The translations under genes were made by a program, and so were the position numbers. Positions 17,339 to 25,877 of a DNA stretch of 62,969 nt are shown piece by piece. Each line of letters opens with the position of its first letter. The stretch's first letter is position 1. The notes beneath the pieces were generated by a model that saw nothing but the letters and a program-made list of their open reading frames with translations, was not told the origin of the DNA and made no database searches. The stretch is from CAYHZL01 sp964361075 (lineage in GTDB: Bacteria; Bacteroidota; Ignavibacteria; UBA10030; UBA8401): assembly GCA_964361075.1 (NCBI GenBank), contig CAYHZL010000001.1, forward strand, positions 1 through 62,969. The letters are read 5' to 3'.

Positions 17339-18141
17339 TTAAGTTTTTGCAACGCTTGTTCTGCAGCGGCTTGTTCCGCCTCTTTTTTATTTTTTCCTAC
17401 GCCGGCACCCAGCGCATGATTTTCCACAAATACTTCAATGGTAAATGTCCTGTCGTGGTCAGGTCCTTCTTCTCTGATAATAGAGTAACGCGGAACACCT
17501 TTCCCCTGCGCCTGCGAAAGTTCAAGCAATTCACTTTTAAAATTATTATCACTGCTCTGAAGGTACCCTTTGTTCAGCGCGCTTGTTAATTGACGTTCAA
17601 TAAATATTCGCGCAGCATTCAATCCGCCATCTTGATAGATTGCCGCAATCATTGCTTCGTACGCATCGGCGATGATTGTTTCAATTCCTTTTTCACCGGC
17701 AAATGATGGATTCGGATTCATCAAGAGAAAGCGCAGCAAATCAATTTCTCTTGCATAATACACCAGTGCTTTACGATTCACCAACTTTGAACGCAGTACA
17801 GTCAACTCTCCCTCTTCCGCCTTCAGAAATGAATTGTGCAAAAATTCAGCAACAACTAAATTTAAAACGGCATCGCCTACAAATTCGTACCGTTCGTTCG
17901 ATTGGCAATGCATGTCTTCAATAAATTGAAGATACGAACGGTGCAGCAATGCTTGAACAAAAAAATCTTTCTTTTTGATTGTGTAGTTCAATGCTGCTTC
18001 TAATTGCTTCCAGTTAATTTTAGAATAGAGCGGAGAGAGTTTTCCCGGTGCGGTACATGGAAAGAGAACATACAAATAGTTTTGTAACTGAAGAAGAAAT
18101 CTGCTCACACCCAAACTGCCTCGGAATCTGAGTTCACACAT
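17305..18141 (-). CDS. rnc: Ribonuclease III
   Basis: 278 aa from the ATG at 18141 (an in-frame TTG three codons upstream is possible). It cleaves double-stranded RNA in rRNA and mRNA processing. The signature NERYEFVGDAVLNLVVAEFL (family NERLEFLGDAVL) and ADAYEAMIAAIYQDGG give the catalytic domain. A C-terminal dsRNA-binding domain follows (FKSELLELSQAQGKG ... GAGVGKNKKEAEQAAAEQAL). The final residues GISKNLQGLF and the stop are encoded by a dispersed repeat. The N-terminus has about 35 residues before the usual start of the fold. It follows fabF by 42 bp in the fab operon, a common arrangement. Confidence 0.93.
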   Translation of the reverse strand: MCELRFRGSLGVSRFLLQLQNYLYVLFPCTAPGKLSPLYSKINWKQLEAALNYTIKKKDFFVQALLHRSYLQFIEDMHCQSNERYEFVGDAVLNLVVAEFLHNSFLKAEEGELTVLRSKLVNRKALVYYAREIDLLRFLLMNPNPSFAGEKGIETIIADAYEAMIAAIYQDGGLNAARIFIERQLTSALNKGYLQSSDNNFKSELLELSQAQGKGVPRYSIIREEGPDHDRTFTIEVFVENHALGAGVGKNKKEAEQAAAEQALQKLKGISKNLQGLF

Positions 18142-18183
18142 AGAGAACAATCGCAGGTGCGCCCGCGGCTGCTCTCTATACTT

Positions 18184-19446
18184 TTATTTGCTGGAATATT
18201 TTTTAAATAACAATGTAGCGTTATGTCCGCCAAAACCGAATGTATTGCAGAGAGCAATAGTTACTGTTTTTTTAATTGCGGTGTTCGGTACGTAATTCAA
18301 ATCGCAATCTGGATCAGGAGTTGTGTGATTAATTGTCGGATGAATTGCATCATCAACAATACTTTTGATTGTTGCAATTGCGCCCGTTGCACCGGCGGCG
18401 CCGAGCAAATGTCCAATGAGCGACTTTGTTGAATTGATTGCCAATTTTTTTGCATGATCGCCGAACACTGTTTTGATAGCCGCAGTTTCGTTTTTATCAT
18501 TTGCATAAGTTGATGTTCCGTGTGCATTGATATAATCAACATCACTCGGCTGCACACCTGCATCACGAATCGCCGCACGCATCGAACGAACCGCGCCTTC
18601 GCCGCCCGGTGCCGGATCGGTAATATGATGTGCGTCTGCCGTAAAACCGATGCCGGAAATTTCGGCATAAATTTTTGCGCCGCGTGCTTTTGCGCGTTCA
18701 AGTTCTTCCAAAATTAAGACACCGCCGCCTTCGCCCATCACAAAACCATCGCGCTCTTTATCAAACGGACGACTTGCTTTCTCCGGCGCATCGTTGCGTG
18801 TTGAGAGCGCTCTCATCGAATTAAAACCACCGATACCCATCGGATTAATTCCCGCTTCCGAACCGCCGGTCAACATCACATCCGCATCGCCGCGTTGAAT
18901 AAGAATGAACGCATCACCAATTGCATGCGAAGCAGTTGCGCACGCCGATGTTGTTGCATAGTTAGGACCTTTCATTTTATATTTCATCGAAATGCGTCCC
19001 GCCGCAATATCTGAAATCATCATCGGAATGAAGAACGGACTGATACGATGTGGTCCTTTTGATTCGAAGAGTGTCTCTGCTTGTTTCTGAAATGTGGTCA
19101 TACCGCCAATGCCCGAACCAAACACAACACCAATTCGTTCACCGTTTTCTTTCGAGAAATCTAATCCGGAATCTTTCACCGCTTCATCGGCTGCCGCGAG
19201 TGCGTATTGTGCAAACGGATCGACACGCTGTGCAAGTTTGCGATCCATATAGTTGTGCGGATCAAAATTTTTCAACTCACAGGCAAACTTTGTGTCATAG
19301 TCCGATGCATCGAAGTACGTAATCGGTGCCGCACCGCTTTTTCCTGCAAGTGCATTGTTCCAAAATTCTTCTACCGTTAATCCGATTGGCGTAACAGCTC
19401 CTAAACCCGTAACAACAACACGCCGAGCATTTCCGTTAAATGCCAT
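18184..19446 (-). CDS. fabF: 3-oxoacyl-ACP synthase II, FabF
   Basis: 420 aa. The condensing enzyme that extends acyl-ACP with malonyl-ACP in type II fatty-acid synthesis. Catalytic Cys169 lies in TTSACATASHAIGDAF, with His in NAHGTSTYAND and KSLIGHLLGAAG, and the C-terminal FGFGGHNATLLF. The SD region is weak. It is downstream of acpP with a 120-bp gap that holds a strong hairpin. Confidence 0.97.
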   Translation of the reverse strand: MAFNGNARRVVVTGLGAVTPIGLTVEEFWNNALAGKSGAAPITYFDASDYDTKFACELKNFDPHNYMDRKLAQRVDPFAQYALAAADEAVKDSGLDFSKENGERIGVVFGSGIGGMTTFQKQAETLFESKGPHRISPFFIPMMISDIAAGRISMKYKMKGPNYATTSACATASHAIGDAFILIQRGDADVMLTGGSEAGINPMGIGGFNSMRALSTRNDAPEKASRPFDKERDGFVMGEGGGVLILEELERAKARGAKIYAEISGIGFTADAHHITDPAPGGEGAVRSMRAAIRDAGVQPSDVDYINAHGTSTYANDKNETAAIKTVFGDHAKKLAINSTKSLIGHLLGAAGATGAIATIKSIVDDAIHPTINHTTPDPDCDLNYVPNTAIKKTVTIALCNTFGFGGHNATLLFKKYSSK

Positions 19447-19503
19447 AAAAATCCTATAAAAAAATTACACACTGTGGCGCTTTACGCCATCACGTACAGC
19501 GTG

Positions 19504-19554
19504 GCAGAATTGCAAAATTACCTTGTGGTGTACTTCAGCAATTTGCAATTCTGC
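19504..19554. repeat. Hairpin between acpP and fabF
   Basis: GCAGAATTGCAAAATT and AATTTGCAATTCTGC form a 15-bp stem (one bulge) with an approximately 20-nt loop. No long T tract follows on the minus strand, so it may be an mRNA-stabilising or partial-termination hairpin that lets acpP transcripts exceed fabF transcripts. The function is inference. Confidence 0.6.
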
Positions 19555-19566
19555 AACACTTAAAAA

Positions 19567-19803
19567 TTATTTTACGTTTGCTTGAATATATTTTATTGCG
19601 TCGCCAACTGTGCCGATTTTTTCTGCCGCTTCATCGGGAATTGTTAAGCCGAATGCTTTTTCGAATTCCATAACCAATTCTACTGTATCAAGCGAATCTG
19701 CACCAAGATCGTTGGTGAAGGAAGCTGTGTCAGTAATTTGAGCTGCGTCTACACCCAGCTTGTTTACAATAATTTCTTTTACCTTTGCGGCCACATCTGC
19801 CAT
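19567..19803 (-). CDS. acpP: Acyl carrier protein
   Basis: 78 aa, acidic. It carries growing acyl chains on a 4'-phosphopantetheine attached to Ser37 in GADSLDTVELVM. A clear Shine-Dalgarno AAGGAG lies 9 nt before the ATG. It sits between fabG and fabF, as is typical. A double-hairpin micro-element lies in the short gap upstream (19834-19855). Confidence 0.98.
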   Translation of the reverse strand: MADVAAKVKEIIVNKLGVDAAQITDTASFTNDLGADSLDTVELVMEFEKAFGLTIPDEAAEKIGTVGDAIKYIQANVK

Positions 19804-19833
19804 TGTAGTATCTCCTTACAAAATTGATAATTG

Positions 19834-19855
19834 TCCCGAAGGGATGCCTTCGGCG
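19834..19855. repeat. Double-hairpin micro-element (copy 3) in the fabG-acpP gap
   Basis: TCCC-GAA-GGGA followed by TGCC-TTC-GGCG (last base deviates from the perfect stem). It lies about 30 bp upstream of the acpP ATG, outside the ribosome-binding site, in the middle of an operon. Confidence 0.7.
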
Positions 19856-19879
19856 TTATTTAATAAAACGTTAATTGAT

Positions 19880-20638
19880 TTACATTGCCATACCACCATC
19901 TACATTCAGCGTTTGTCCCGTGATGTAGTTTGAATCCGATGAAGCGAGAAAACAGACAACACTTGCAATTTCTTCCGGTGTAGCGATGCGCTTCAACGGA
20001 ATGATGCTCAAGATAGCTTCTTTTTGCTTCTCATTCAACTTTTCTGTCATCTCTGTTTCGATAAATCCGGGAGCGATTGCGTTCACTTGAATATTGCGAG
20101 AAGAGAGTTCTTTTGCAATAGATTTTGTAAAACCGATAACTCCCGCTTTCGATGCTGCGTAATTTGCTTGTCCTGCATTTCCTGTAACGCCAACGATTGA
20201 AGAAATGTTGATAATTTTGCCCGCATGCTGGCTCATCATTTGCCGGCAAACAGCTTTTGTAAAATTGAAAACACTTTTTAAGTTTGTCTGAATAACATCA
20301 TCCCAATCTTGTTCGCTCATGCGCATCAGCAATCCATCTTTTGTGATGCCGGCATTATTCACCAAAATATCCAAGCGGCCAAATTGCTGAATGACGTTTT
20401 GCACTACTTCATTTGATTGTGTAGTGTCGGCAGCATTGGATTGAAATGCAACGGCTTTTCTTCCCAATGCTTGCACTTCGGCAACTAATGCATTCGCTTC
20501 TTCAACTCGACTGCGGTAAGTAAATGCAACATCCGCTCCCGAATGCGCCAATGCGCTAACAATAGATTTTCCGATGCCGCGCGAGCCGCCGGTTACAAGA
20601 GCAATTTTTCCAGAAAGATTATAGTTTGTCATTGTCAT
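19880..20638 (-). CDS. fabG: 3-oxoacyl-ACP reductase FabG
   Basis: 252 aa short-chain dehydrogenase. It reduces 3-oxoacyl-ACP with NADPH. Cofactor motif TGGSRGIG (16-23), NNAG near residue 93, catalytic SSIVG ... YAASKAG (Tyr and Lys) and PGFIETEMT are present. Two in-frame ATGs (20638, 20632) are possible starts and neither has a clear SD. It follows the DUF3109 gene by 24 bp. Confidence 0.96.
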   Translation of the reverse strand: MTMTNYNLSGKIALVTGGSRGIGKSIVSALAHSGADVAFTYRSRVEEANALVAEVQALGRKAVAFQSNAADTTQSNEVVQNVIQQFGRLDILVNNAGITKDGLLMRMSEQDWDDVIQTNLKSVFNFTKAVCRQMMSQHAGKIINISSIVGVTGNAGQANYAASKAGVIGFTKSIAKELSSRNIQVNAIAPGFIETEMTEKLNEKQKEAILSIIPLKRIATPEEIASVVCFLASSDSNYITGQTLNVDGGMAM

Positions 20639-20662
20639 TTAAAAAATAGATGAACATATTAG

Positions 20663-21250
20663 TTACAAATTCATTTTCGATAATTCTGCAACTTGGTAAT
20701 GTTGCAATTTTTTATAGTCCTCTTCGCCCAGCATAAACACTAATTCATCTTTGCACGAATCAACAAGCGTATTTTCTTTACCTTCACTTACAATCGAGCA
20801 GCACTTCGCATTGTCTTGTTGATAATCATCAAACGTAAGCAATCCATCCACAACGGTAATAGGAAACGCGATGCAATAGAATGGTTTTATTTTCCAACGG
20901 TCGCCAAGTTCTTCGCCGCTGAACAGTTGAATGCTGCACTGTCCGCTTTTTTTCAGGAATGTACATTTGTTATTGAATACCGCTGTGCCGATTGCTCTGG
21001 CAGATTCAAAATCATGATCTTCAATTTCTTCCGCATCAAACCATTTCGAATCGTCGGTTGTCTGCGAATCATCCATGTATTTTTTTATCTGTTCTTTATA
21101 GGAAAGAACAACATCGCACTCTTTCACATCAACCCATACACCGGATGAGCAACAAGTTGTCTGACATTCGTACGGTCCGCATCCTTTGGCAAAACCTTTT
21201 TCAAAAAGAACGGGATCTATTTTATATTTTCCAATTTGTAAATCGCTCAT
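20663..21250 (-). CDS. DUF3109 cysteine-cluster protein
   Basis: 195 aa from the ATG at 21250 (an upstream TTG at 21259 extends the frame by three codons into the hicA remnant). It resembles the DUF3109 family common in Bacteroidota relatives. Cysteines cluster as CGPYECQTTCC, CTFLKKSGQC, FYCIAFP and KCC, which suggests a metal or Fe-S centre as in YkgJ-type proteins. Function is unknown. It lies within the fab operon between fabD and fabG, next to a broken TA module. Confidence 0.8.
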   Translation of the reverse strand: MSDLQIGKYKIDPVLFEKGFAKGCGPYECQTTCCSSGVWVDVKECDVVLSYKEQIKKYMDDSQTTDDSKWFDAEEIEDHDFESARAIGTAVFNNKCTFLKKSGQCSIQLFSGEELGDRWKIKPFYCIAFPITVVDGLLTFDDYQQDNAKCCSIVSEGKENTLVDSCKDELVFMLGEEDYKKLQHYQVAELSKMNL

Positions 21251-21255
21251 CACAT

Positions 21256-21356
21256 TCAAAATATTTGATGACTACCGGCCTGTCGAGTTATTTCGTAGCC
21301 AAACAGTTTAGCTTTTTCGCAAGTTCACTTCCCGATACATCACGCGGCAATTTCAT
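21256..21356 (-). pseudogene. hicA: hicA toxin remnant, frameshifted and truncated
   Basis: The ATG (21356) overlaps the hicB stop as ATGA. It begins MKLPRDVSGSELAKKL, the normal HicA N-terminus, then hits a stop seven codons later. Shifting frame after the AAGCTAAA stretch restores LFGYEITRQAGSHQIF before another stop at 21256. This is the conserved HicA 'GYE..RQ.GSH' segment containing the catalytic His. The C-terminal half is missing and is replaced by the start of the DUF3109 gene. The toxin is therefore almost certainly dead. Confidence 0.8.
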
Positions 21357-21562
21357 ACAGCGATCGTTTCTTCTTTTACAAAATGAAGTCGAATAACTTT
21401 CGGAGTGTTTCCTTCTTCAAAATGACATTGAACTGCATCCTTAATCATTCTTCGCAATTCATCCATCGTATCGGCTTCAGTAAAAATTGATTCGCCTAAC
21501 GCACGAGCAGTAAAACCACCTTCAGGTGATTCTTCGACGAGAAAAATAATTTCGTTACTCAT
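21353..21562 (-). CDS. hicB: HicB-like antitoxin (small domain form)
   Basis: 69 aa. It matches the short HicB-like family often mislabelled '2-oxoisovalerate dehydrogenase': NEIIFLVEESPEGGFTARALG, then SIFTEADTMDELRRMIKDAV and RLHFVKEE. In working modules it neutralises HicA mRNA interferase. Here it is intact although its hicA partner is a remnant. It starts 4 bp after fabD, so it is probably co-transcribed with the fab genes. Confidence 0.85.
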   Translation of the reverse strand: MSNEIIFLVEESPEGGFTARALGESIFTEADTMDELRRMIKDAVQCHFEEGNTPKVIRLHFVKEETIAV

Positions 21563-21566
21563 TGCT

Positions 21567-22478
21567 TCATCCTTTCTTTATAGCAACTTCTGCTGCTGTA
21601 TCAACACCTTCCACTTGCACGTTTGGTGCAATGCGCTTCACTAATCCTTGCAATACCTTGCCCGGACCAACTTCAATAAATTTCAGTGCACCGCTTGCAG
21701 ACATGTTCTGCACAGATTCTTCCCATCGCACAGGATTTGTAACTTGTTCGAACAGCAATGTGCGAATCTCATTTGCATTCACAACAGGTTGCGCCGTTAC
21801 ATTTGCATAGACAGGAATTTTTGCATCGCGGATTTCTGTTGCATCCAACGCTTCCTTTAATTTATCTTGTGCCGATTGCATGAGCGGAGAATGAAATGCG
21901 CCGCTCACAACAAGTTCTTTCACCAATTTTGCGCCGCGCTCCTTTGCAAGTTCCATTGCTTTGCGCACGCCGTTCATTGATCCGGAAATAACAATTTGCC
22001 CCGGCGAATTAAAATTTGCCGGCTGCACAATTCCTGCGGATGAAGCTGCAACGCACACTTCTGTTACGATATTTGGATCGAGACCAACCACTGCTGCCAT
22101 TGTTCCGGGATTTTCTTCTCCGGCTTTCTGCATTAACTCACCGCGCAAGCGAACAAGTTGTATTGCAGAATCAAACGAGAGCGCGCCGCTTGCAACAAGC
22201 GCGGAATATTCACCGAGCGAATGTCCGGCGAGCATCGCGGCATCAATCGGCTGTAAAAGATTCCACACGGCAACACTGTGAAGAAAAATTGCCGGCTGCG
22301 TATTCTTCGTTTGCTTTAATTCCTCTTCCGGTCCTTCAAAACAAATTTTGGAAAGCGAAACGCCGAGCAATTCATCCGCGCGCGCAAATAATTCTTTTGC
22401 TTGCGGATACTGCTCGCATACATCTTTTCCCATCCCAACATATTGGGATCCTTGTCCCGGAAAAACGTACGCCGTCAT
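21567..22478 (-). CDS. fabD: Malonyl-CoA:ACP transacylase FabD
   Basis: 303 aa. Transfers malonyl from CoA to ACP. FPGQGSQYVGMG at the N-terminus, nucleophile Ser87 in GHSLGEYSA, GAFHSPLM with the catalytic His, and the closing FIEVGPGKVL are all present. It is separated from fabH by a 320-bp repeat region and followed tightly by hicB. Confidence 0.97.
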   Translation of the reverse strand: MTAYVFPGQGSQYVGMGKDVCEQYPQAKELFARADELLGVSLSKICFEGPEEELKQTKNTQPAIFLHSVAVWNLLQPIDAAMLAGHSLGEYSALVASGALSFDSAIQLVRLRGELMQKAGEENPGTMAAVVGLDPNIVTEVCVAASSAGIVQPANFNSPGQIVISGSMNGVRKAMELAKERGAKLVKELVVSGAFHSPLMQSAQDKLKEALDATEIRDAKIPVYANVTAQPVVNANEIRTLLFEQVTNPVRWEESVQNMSASGALKFIEVGPGKVLQGLVKRIAPNVQVEGVDTAAEVAIKKG

Positions 22479-22798
22479 AAGTTCAAAATGTAAAATTCAA
22501 ATTGCAAAGAGAGAATAATATGTCGCCCCTCTGGGGCTTGACTGTTGATGCTTGTACGTTGTTACAAATATTTCGCTCCTAGCGGAGCTTTGGAAATATG
22601 TGCTATTCCATCAAAGATCATTGGTTTATAGTCCCGAAGGGACGAAATATTTGTAGAACGAATGACCCATCTGTATTCAAGCTCCGTAGGAACGACATAA
22701 AAACCGATTCAATCATGCATTTGCGTAACTTTAGTTTTAAAATTAATTGTGTGGATGTCTTTCGAGTTTTAACTTTGCAATTTTTACTTTTAACTATT
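22479..22798. repeat. Repeat-rich gap between fabH and fabD
   Basis: Small palindromes of the 'cube' type common in Bacteroidota intergenic DNA: GCCCCTCTGGGGC (22527-22539), GCTCCTAGCGGAGC (22573-22586), GTCCCGAAGGGAC (22632-22644) and a degenerate GCTCCGTAGGAAC (22681-22693). Two of them carry the same neighbour, ACAAATATTTCG. No gene is seen. Confidence 0.65.
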
Positions 22799-23791
22799 TT
22801 AGTACGCCCACTTCACGTACACCGCGCCCCATGTGTAGCCCGCGCCGAAGCTTGACAAAATAAGATTCTGTCCTTTTTTCACTTTGCCAGCATGCCACCA
22901 TTCTGAAAGTGCAAGCGGAATTGTTGCCGCTGTGGTGTTGCCATATTTGCTGATATTGATCATCACTTTTGACTCATCTAATTCCATACGTCTGGCAGTT
23001 GCATCAATAATGCGCAAGTTTGCCTGATGAGGAACAAGCCAATCAATATCGGCACCGGTTAAATTATTGCGGTGCATAACTTCAGCAGAAACATCTGCCA
23101 TTCCAATTATGGCAACTTTAAAAATTGCTTTTCCATCTTGATAGATATAGTGCAGTTTTTTATCAATCGTTTCGTGCGTTGGCGGATTTAAACTTCCGCC
23201 GCCTTTCATATAAAGATGTTCGCCGCCGTTTCCATCAGAATATAATTTGTGATCAAGTACTCCAACATTCGGATCGTTGCTTGGTTCAAGAAGCACCGCA
23301 CCGGCGCCATCGCCGAATAAAATACATGTGTTGCGGTCTGTGTAATCGAGAATTGCGCTCATTTTATCCGCACCAATGACGAGAACTTTTTTATATGCAC
23401 CGGTTTCAACCAATTGTGAACCAAGTGTTATTGCATACACAAATCCTGAACATGCCGCAGACACATCGAAGCCCCATGCGTTCTTTGCACCAATTTTTTG
23501 TTGAAGCACACATGCTGTTGCCGGGAAAAACATGTCGGGTGTAACGGTGGCGAAAATAATCACATCTATTTCTTCCGCGCTAATGCCGCGATTTTTCAAC
23601 AGCATCTCCGTGGCTTTCACGCCCATATCAGATGTTCCGCCATGTTCCAAGACGCGTCGTTCGCTAATTCCTGTTCGTGTGCGAATCCATTCATCATTTG
23701 TGTTCACCATTTTTTCTAATTCAAGATTGGTCAACACTTTTTCCGGAACATAGTGACCAACCGCTGTAATTGCTGCTCGAATTGTACTCAT
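22799..23791 (-). CDS. fabH: 3-oxoacyl-ACP synthase III, FabH
   Basis: 330 aa. Starts fatty-acid synthesis by condensing acetyl-CoA (or branched acyl-CoA) with malonyl-ACP. Catalytic Cys114 in DVSAACSGFVYA, His in VPHQANLRIIDA and Asn in GNTTAATIPLAL complete the triad; NTNDEWIRTRTGISERR is the usual N-terminal block. The SD is weak (GAAAG 6 nt upstream). A terminator-like hairpin precedes it. Confidence 0.96.
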   Translation of the reverse strand: MSTIRAAITAVGHYVPEKVLTNLELEKMVNTNDEWIRTRTGISERRVLEHGGTSDMGVKATEMLLKNRGISAEEIDVIIFATVTPDMFFPATACVLQQKIGAKNAWGFDVSAACSGFVYAITLGSQLVETGAYKKVLVIGADKMSAILDYTDRNTCILFGDGAGAVLLEPSNDPNVGVLDHKLYSDGNGGEHLYMKGGGSLNPPTHETIDKKLHYIYQDGKAIFKVAIIGMADVSAEVMHRNNLTGADIDWLVPHQANLRIIDATARRMELDESKVMINISKYGNTTAATIPLALSEWWHAGKVKKGQNLILSSFGAGYTWGAVYVKWAY

Positions 23792-23800
23792 ATTCTTTCA

Positions 23801-23838
23801 AAAAAAATCTGCTGAGTCTTTAAGACTAAACAGATTTT
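23801..23838 (-). terminator. Terminator-like hairpin between plsX and fabH
   Basis: On the minus strand AAATCTG pairs with CAGATTT, with an inner AGTCTT/AAGACT pairing, followed immediately by TTTTTTTT. It is inside the operon, so it may give partial termination or attenuation ahead of fabH. Confidence 0.7.
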
Positions 23839-23854
23839 CCGTTTACTTTCCTTA

Positions 23855-24889
23855 TTATTGAGATTGTTGAGATTGTTGAATTTTTTCTTGAATCTGTTGA
23901 TTTACTTTTTGCAGCACAACTTCTTCCGCACGAAACAACATATTTTTTATGGCTTTTGCCGGAGAACTTCCGTGTCCAATAATTGTTACGCCGTTTACAC
24001 CAAGAAGCGGTGCGCCGCCATGTTCCGTATAGTCTAATTGCTTAAACACTTCGCGCAGCGGCGAACGCATTACGCCGATGAAAAGTTTTTTGAGAAAGCT
24101 TTCTTCCGCATAATTTTTGAATTGCGCTTTTAAAAATCCGGGGATACTTTCGGCGAACTTCAGCAAAATATTTCCGGTAAAACCATCGCACACCGCAACA
24201 TCAACATTTCCTTTCAGCAAATCGCGCCCTTCAACATTGCCGATGAAATTCATCGACCCTTTGCGTTCAGTAAAAATTTTATACGCTTCTTTCGCACACT
24301 CGTCGCCTTTTGTTTCTTCTTCGCCAATGTTCAACAAACCAACACGCGGATTTTTTTTCTTGAATACATACTCGGAATAAATACTTCCCATCACACCAAA
24401 CTCAAATAAATAATGCGGCTTCGCATCGGTTACAGCACCTGCATCAAGAATTAATGTTGGTCCGCTTTCAGAAGGAAAAATTGCTGCCACTGCCGGACGA
24501 CTGACACCGGGAATTCTTCCCAAAATTAGTGTTGATGCCGCCGTTACTGCACCGGTATTTCCCGCGCTGACGAATGCATCAACTTTTTTTTCTTTGTGAA
24601 GATTCATTCCAATAACCAACGACGAATTTGGTTTTTGTTTGAGTGCAACAACCGGAGAGTCGTGCATATCAATCACTTCAGTTGCCGGTACAACGGAAAG
24701 ATTAAACCCTTCACCTTTGTGTTTGCGCAATTCTTCACGAATTGCATTTTCTTTTCCAATGAGGACAACGTGAAAGCGATTGTTGCATTGTTGTAACGCT
24801 TCAACAGCTCCTTGCACTTCGCTGGCAGGCGCAAAATCTCCGCCCATCGCATCGAGCGCAATTCGAAGTTGTTGTGTTGGCGAGTTCAC
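23855..24889 (-). CDS. plsX: Phosphate acyltransferase PlsX
   Basis: 344 aa. Converts acyl-ACP to acyl-phosphate for phospholipid synthesis. ALDAMGGDFAP at the N-terminus, FVSAGNTGAVTAAS, AIFPSESGPTLILDAGA and NIGEEETKGDE are characteristic. The C-terminal 20 residues are Gln/Ser-rich and look like low-complexity tail. Gene order rpmF-plsX-fabH is classic. Confidence 0.96.
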   Translation of the reverse strand: MNSPTQQLRIALDAMGGDFAPASEVQGAVEALQQCNNRFHVVLIGKENAIREELRKHKGEGFNLSVVPATEVIDMHDSPVVALKQKPNSSLVIGMNLHKEKKVDAFVSAGNTGAVTAASTLILGRIPGVSRPAVAAIFPSESGPTLILDAGAVTDAKPHYLFEFGVMGSIYSEYVFKKKNPRVGLLNIGEEETKGDECAKEAYKIFTERKGSMNFIGNVEGRDLLKGNVDVAVCDGFTGNILLKFAESIPGFLKAQFKNYAEESFLKKLFIGVMRSPLREVFKQLDYTEHGGAPLLGVNGVTIIGHGSSPAKAIKNMLFRAEEVVLQKVNQQIQEKIQQSQQSQ

Positions 24890-24908
24890 ATGTGTGAGAT
24901 TTAGTGAA

Positions 24909-24965
24909 TAAAAAAAATTAAGAATTACAAAAAACGGTTGGCACCATACTTCATAATTCTTAATT
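24909..24965 (-). terminator. AT-rich terminator-like hairpin between rpmF and plsX
   Basis: AATTAAGAATTA and TAATTCTTAATT form a perfect 12-bp A/T stem with a 26-nt loop. On the minus strand the stem is followed by a run of T. Possible partial terminator after rpmF. Confidence 0.55.
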
Positions 24966-24984
24966 CATCTTTTTGTACACTGTA

Positions 24985-25167
24985 TTACGCTTGCTTCGGA
25001 ACGAAGAGCGAACGGCCATTGTAAAATCCACAGCTTGGGCACGCACGATGTTGCAGCTTCATTTCGTGGCAATTCGGACATTCGATAGTTGATGAGGCAA
25101 CTGCTTTATAATGTGTTCGGCGTTTTCTTCCGCGTGTTTTGGAATGACGTCGTTTCGGATTTGGCAT
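24985..25167 (-). CDS. rpmF: 50S ribosomal protein L32
   Basis: 60 aa. MPNPKRRHSKTRGRKRRTHYK is the conserved basic start; a zinc-ribbon CPNC...CPSC is complete, so this is the zinc-binding (C+) form. It lies between yceD and plsX. Confidence 0.98.
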   Translation of the reverse strand: MPNPKRRHSKTRGRKRRTHYKAVASSTIECPNCHEMKLQHRACPSCGFYNGRSLFVPKQA

Positions 25168-25202
25168 TGTATTATTTCCTTACTAAATAAACGAAGTTAA
25201 TA

Positions 25203-25724
25203 TTAATTCAAATTCTTTTTTACCGGACTGTCGAGCATTTCTCGCAGTGCGTTCCATCGTGGGTCAATTTTCTGCATGGTATTACAATTGCACTGTTCTT
25301 CATTCAGATTTATTCCACACACTGAACACAATCCTGCACAATCATTTTTGCACAACCGCTTGTACGGAACCGCTAATGCAATATACTCTTTTACATCTGC
25401 GGAAATATCAATAACATTTTTACCTTCCGCTATGATGTAAAAATCTTCACCTTCAAGACCGGTATGATCTTTTGCATTCCGGACGTACGCAGAATGAAAT
25501 GTTGTTTGTATTTCTTTTTTGAAATCAGAAGCACAACGATCGCAAACAAAATTGCCCAGCGCAGAAACTTCAACGCGTAACAATATCTGATTTGCAGTTT
25601 TTTCAAGCTCAACGCCGGCTGTTGCATCGCCTGAAAAAAGACTTTCCAGCCCTATTTCCGCACAACTTTTTACGAGTGTATAAACGTGCGTTCCTTCGGG
25701 AAGCTTGGAGATACTAATTTCCAT
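25203..25724 (-). CDS. yceD: DUF177/YceD family protein
   Basis: 173 aa. YceD homologues are encoded with rpmF and are linked to 23S rRNA processing and ribosome assembly. ANQILLRVEVSALGNFVCDRCASDF supplies the first CxxC, and the C-terminal KNDCAGLCSVCGINLN has the DUF177 hallmark 'C...C.GLC..CG.NLN'. It is the first gene of the operon and diverges from the GT-C gene at 25878; the 150-bp gap presumably holds both promoters. Confidence 0.9.
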   Translation of the reverse strand: MEISISKLPEGTHVYTLVKSCAEIGLESLFSGDATAGVELEKTANQILLRVEVSALGNFVCDRCASDFKKEIQTTFHSAYVRNAKDHTGLEGEDFYIIAEGKNVIDISADVKEYIALAVPYKRLCKNDCAGLCSVCGINLNEEQCNCNTMQKIDPRWNALREMLDSPVKKNLN

Positions 25725-25877
25725 ACGTTCAACAGCTCAAAATAAAGGAATAACACGTTGTCATATCAAAAAATGCACTCAAAATTGAAAAATGTGCAAT
25801 TAATATAGTGATTCCGAAAAAGAGAGTCAAGATTTTGTGGATTCAGTTCTTCGTGTTGTGTATTTTAACTGACATGT

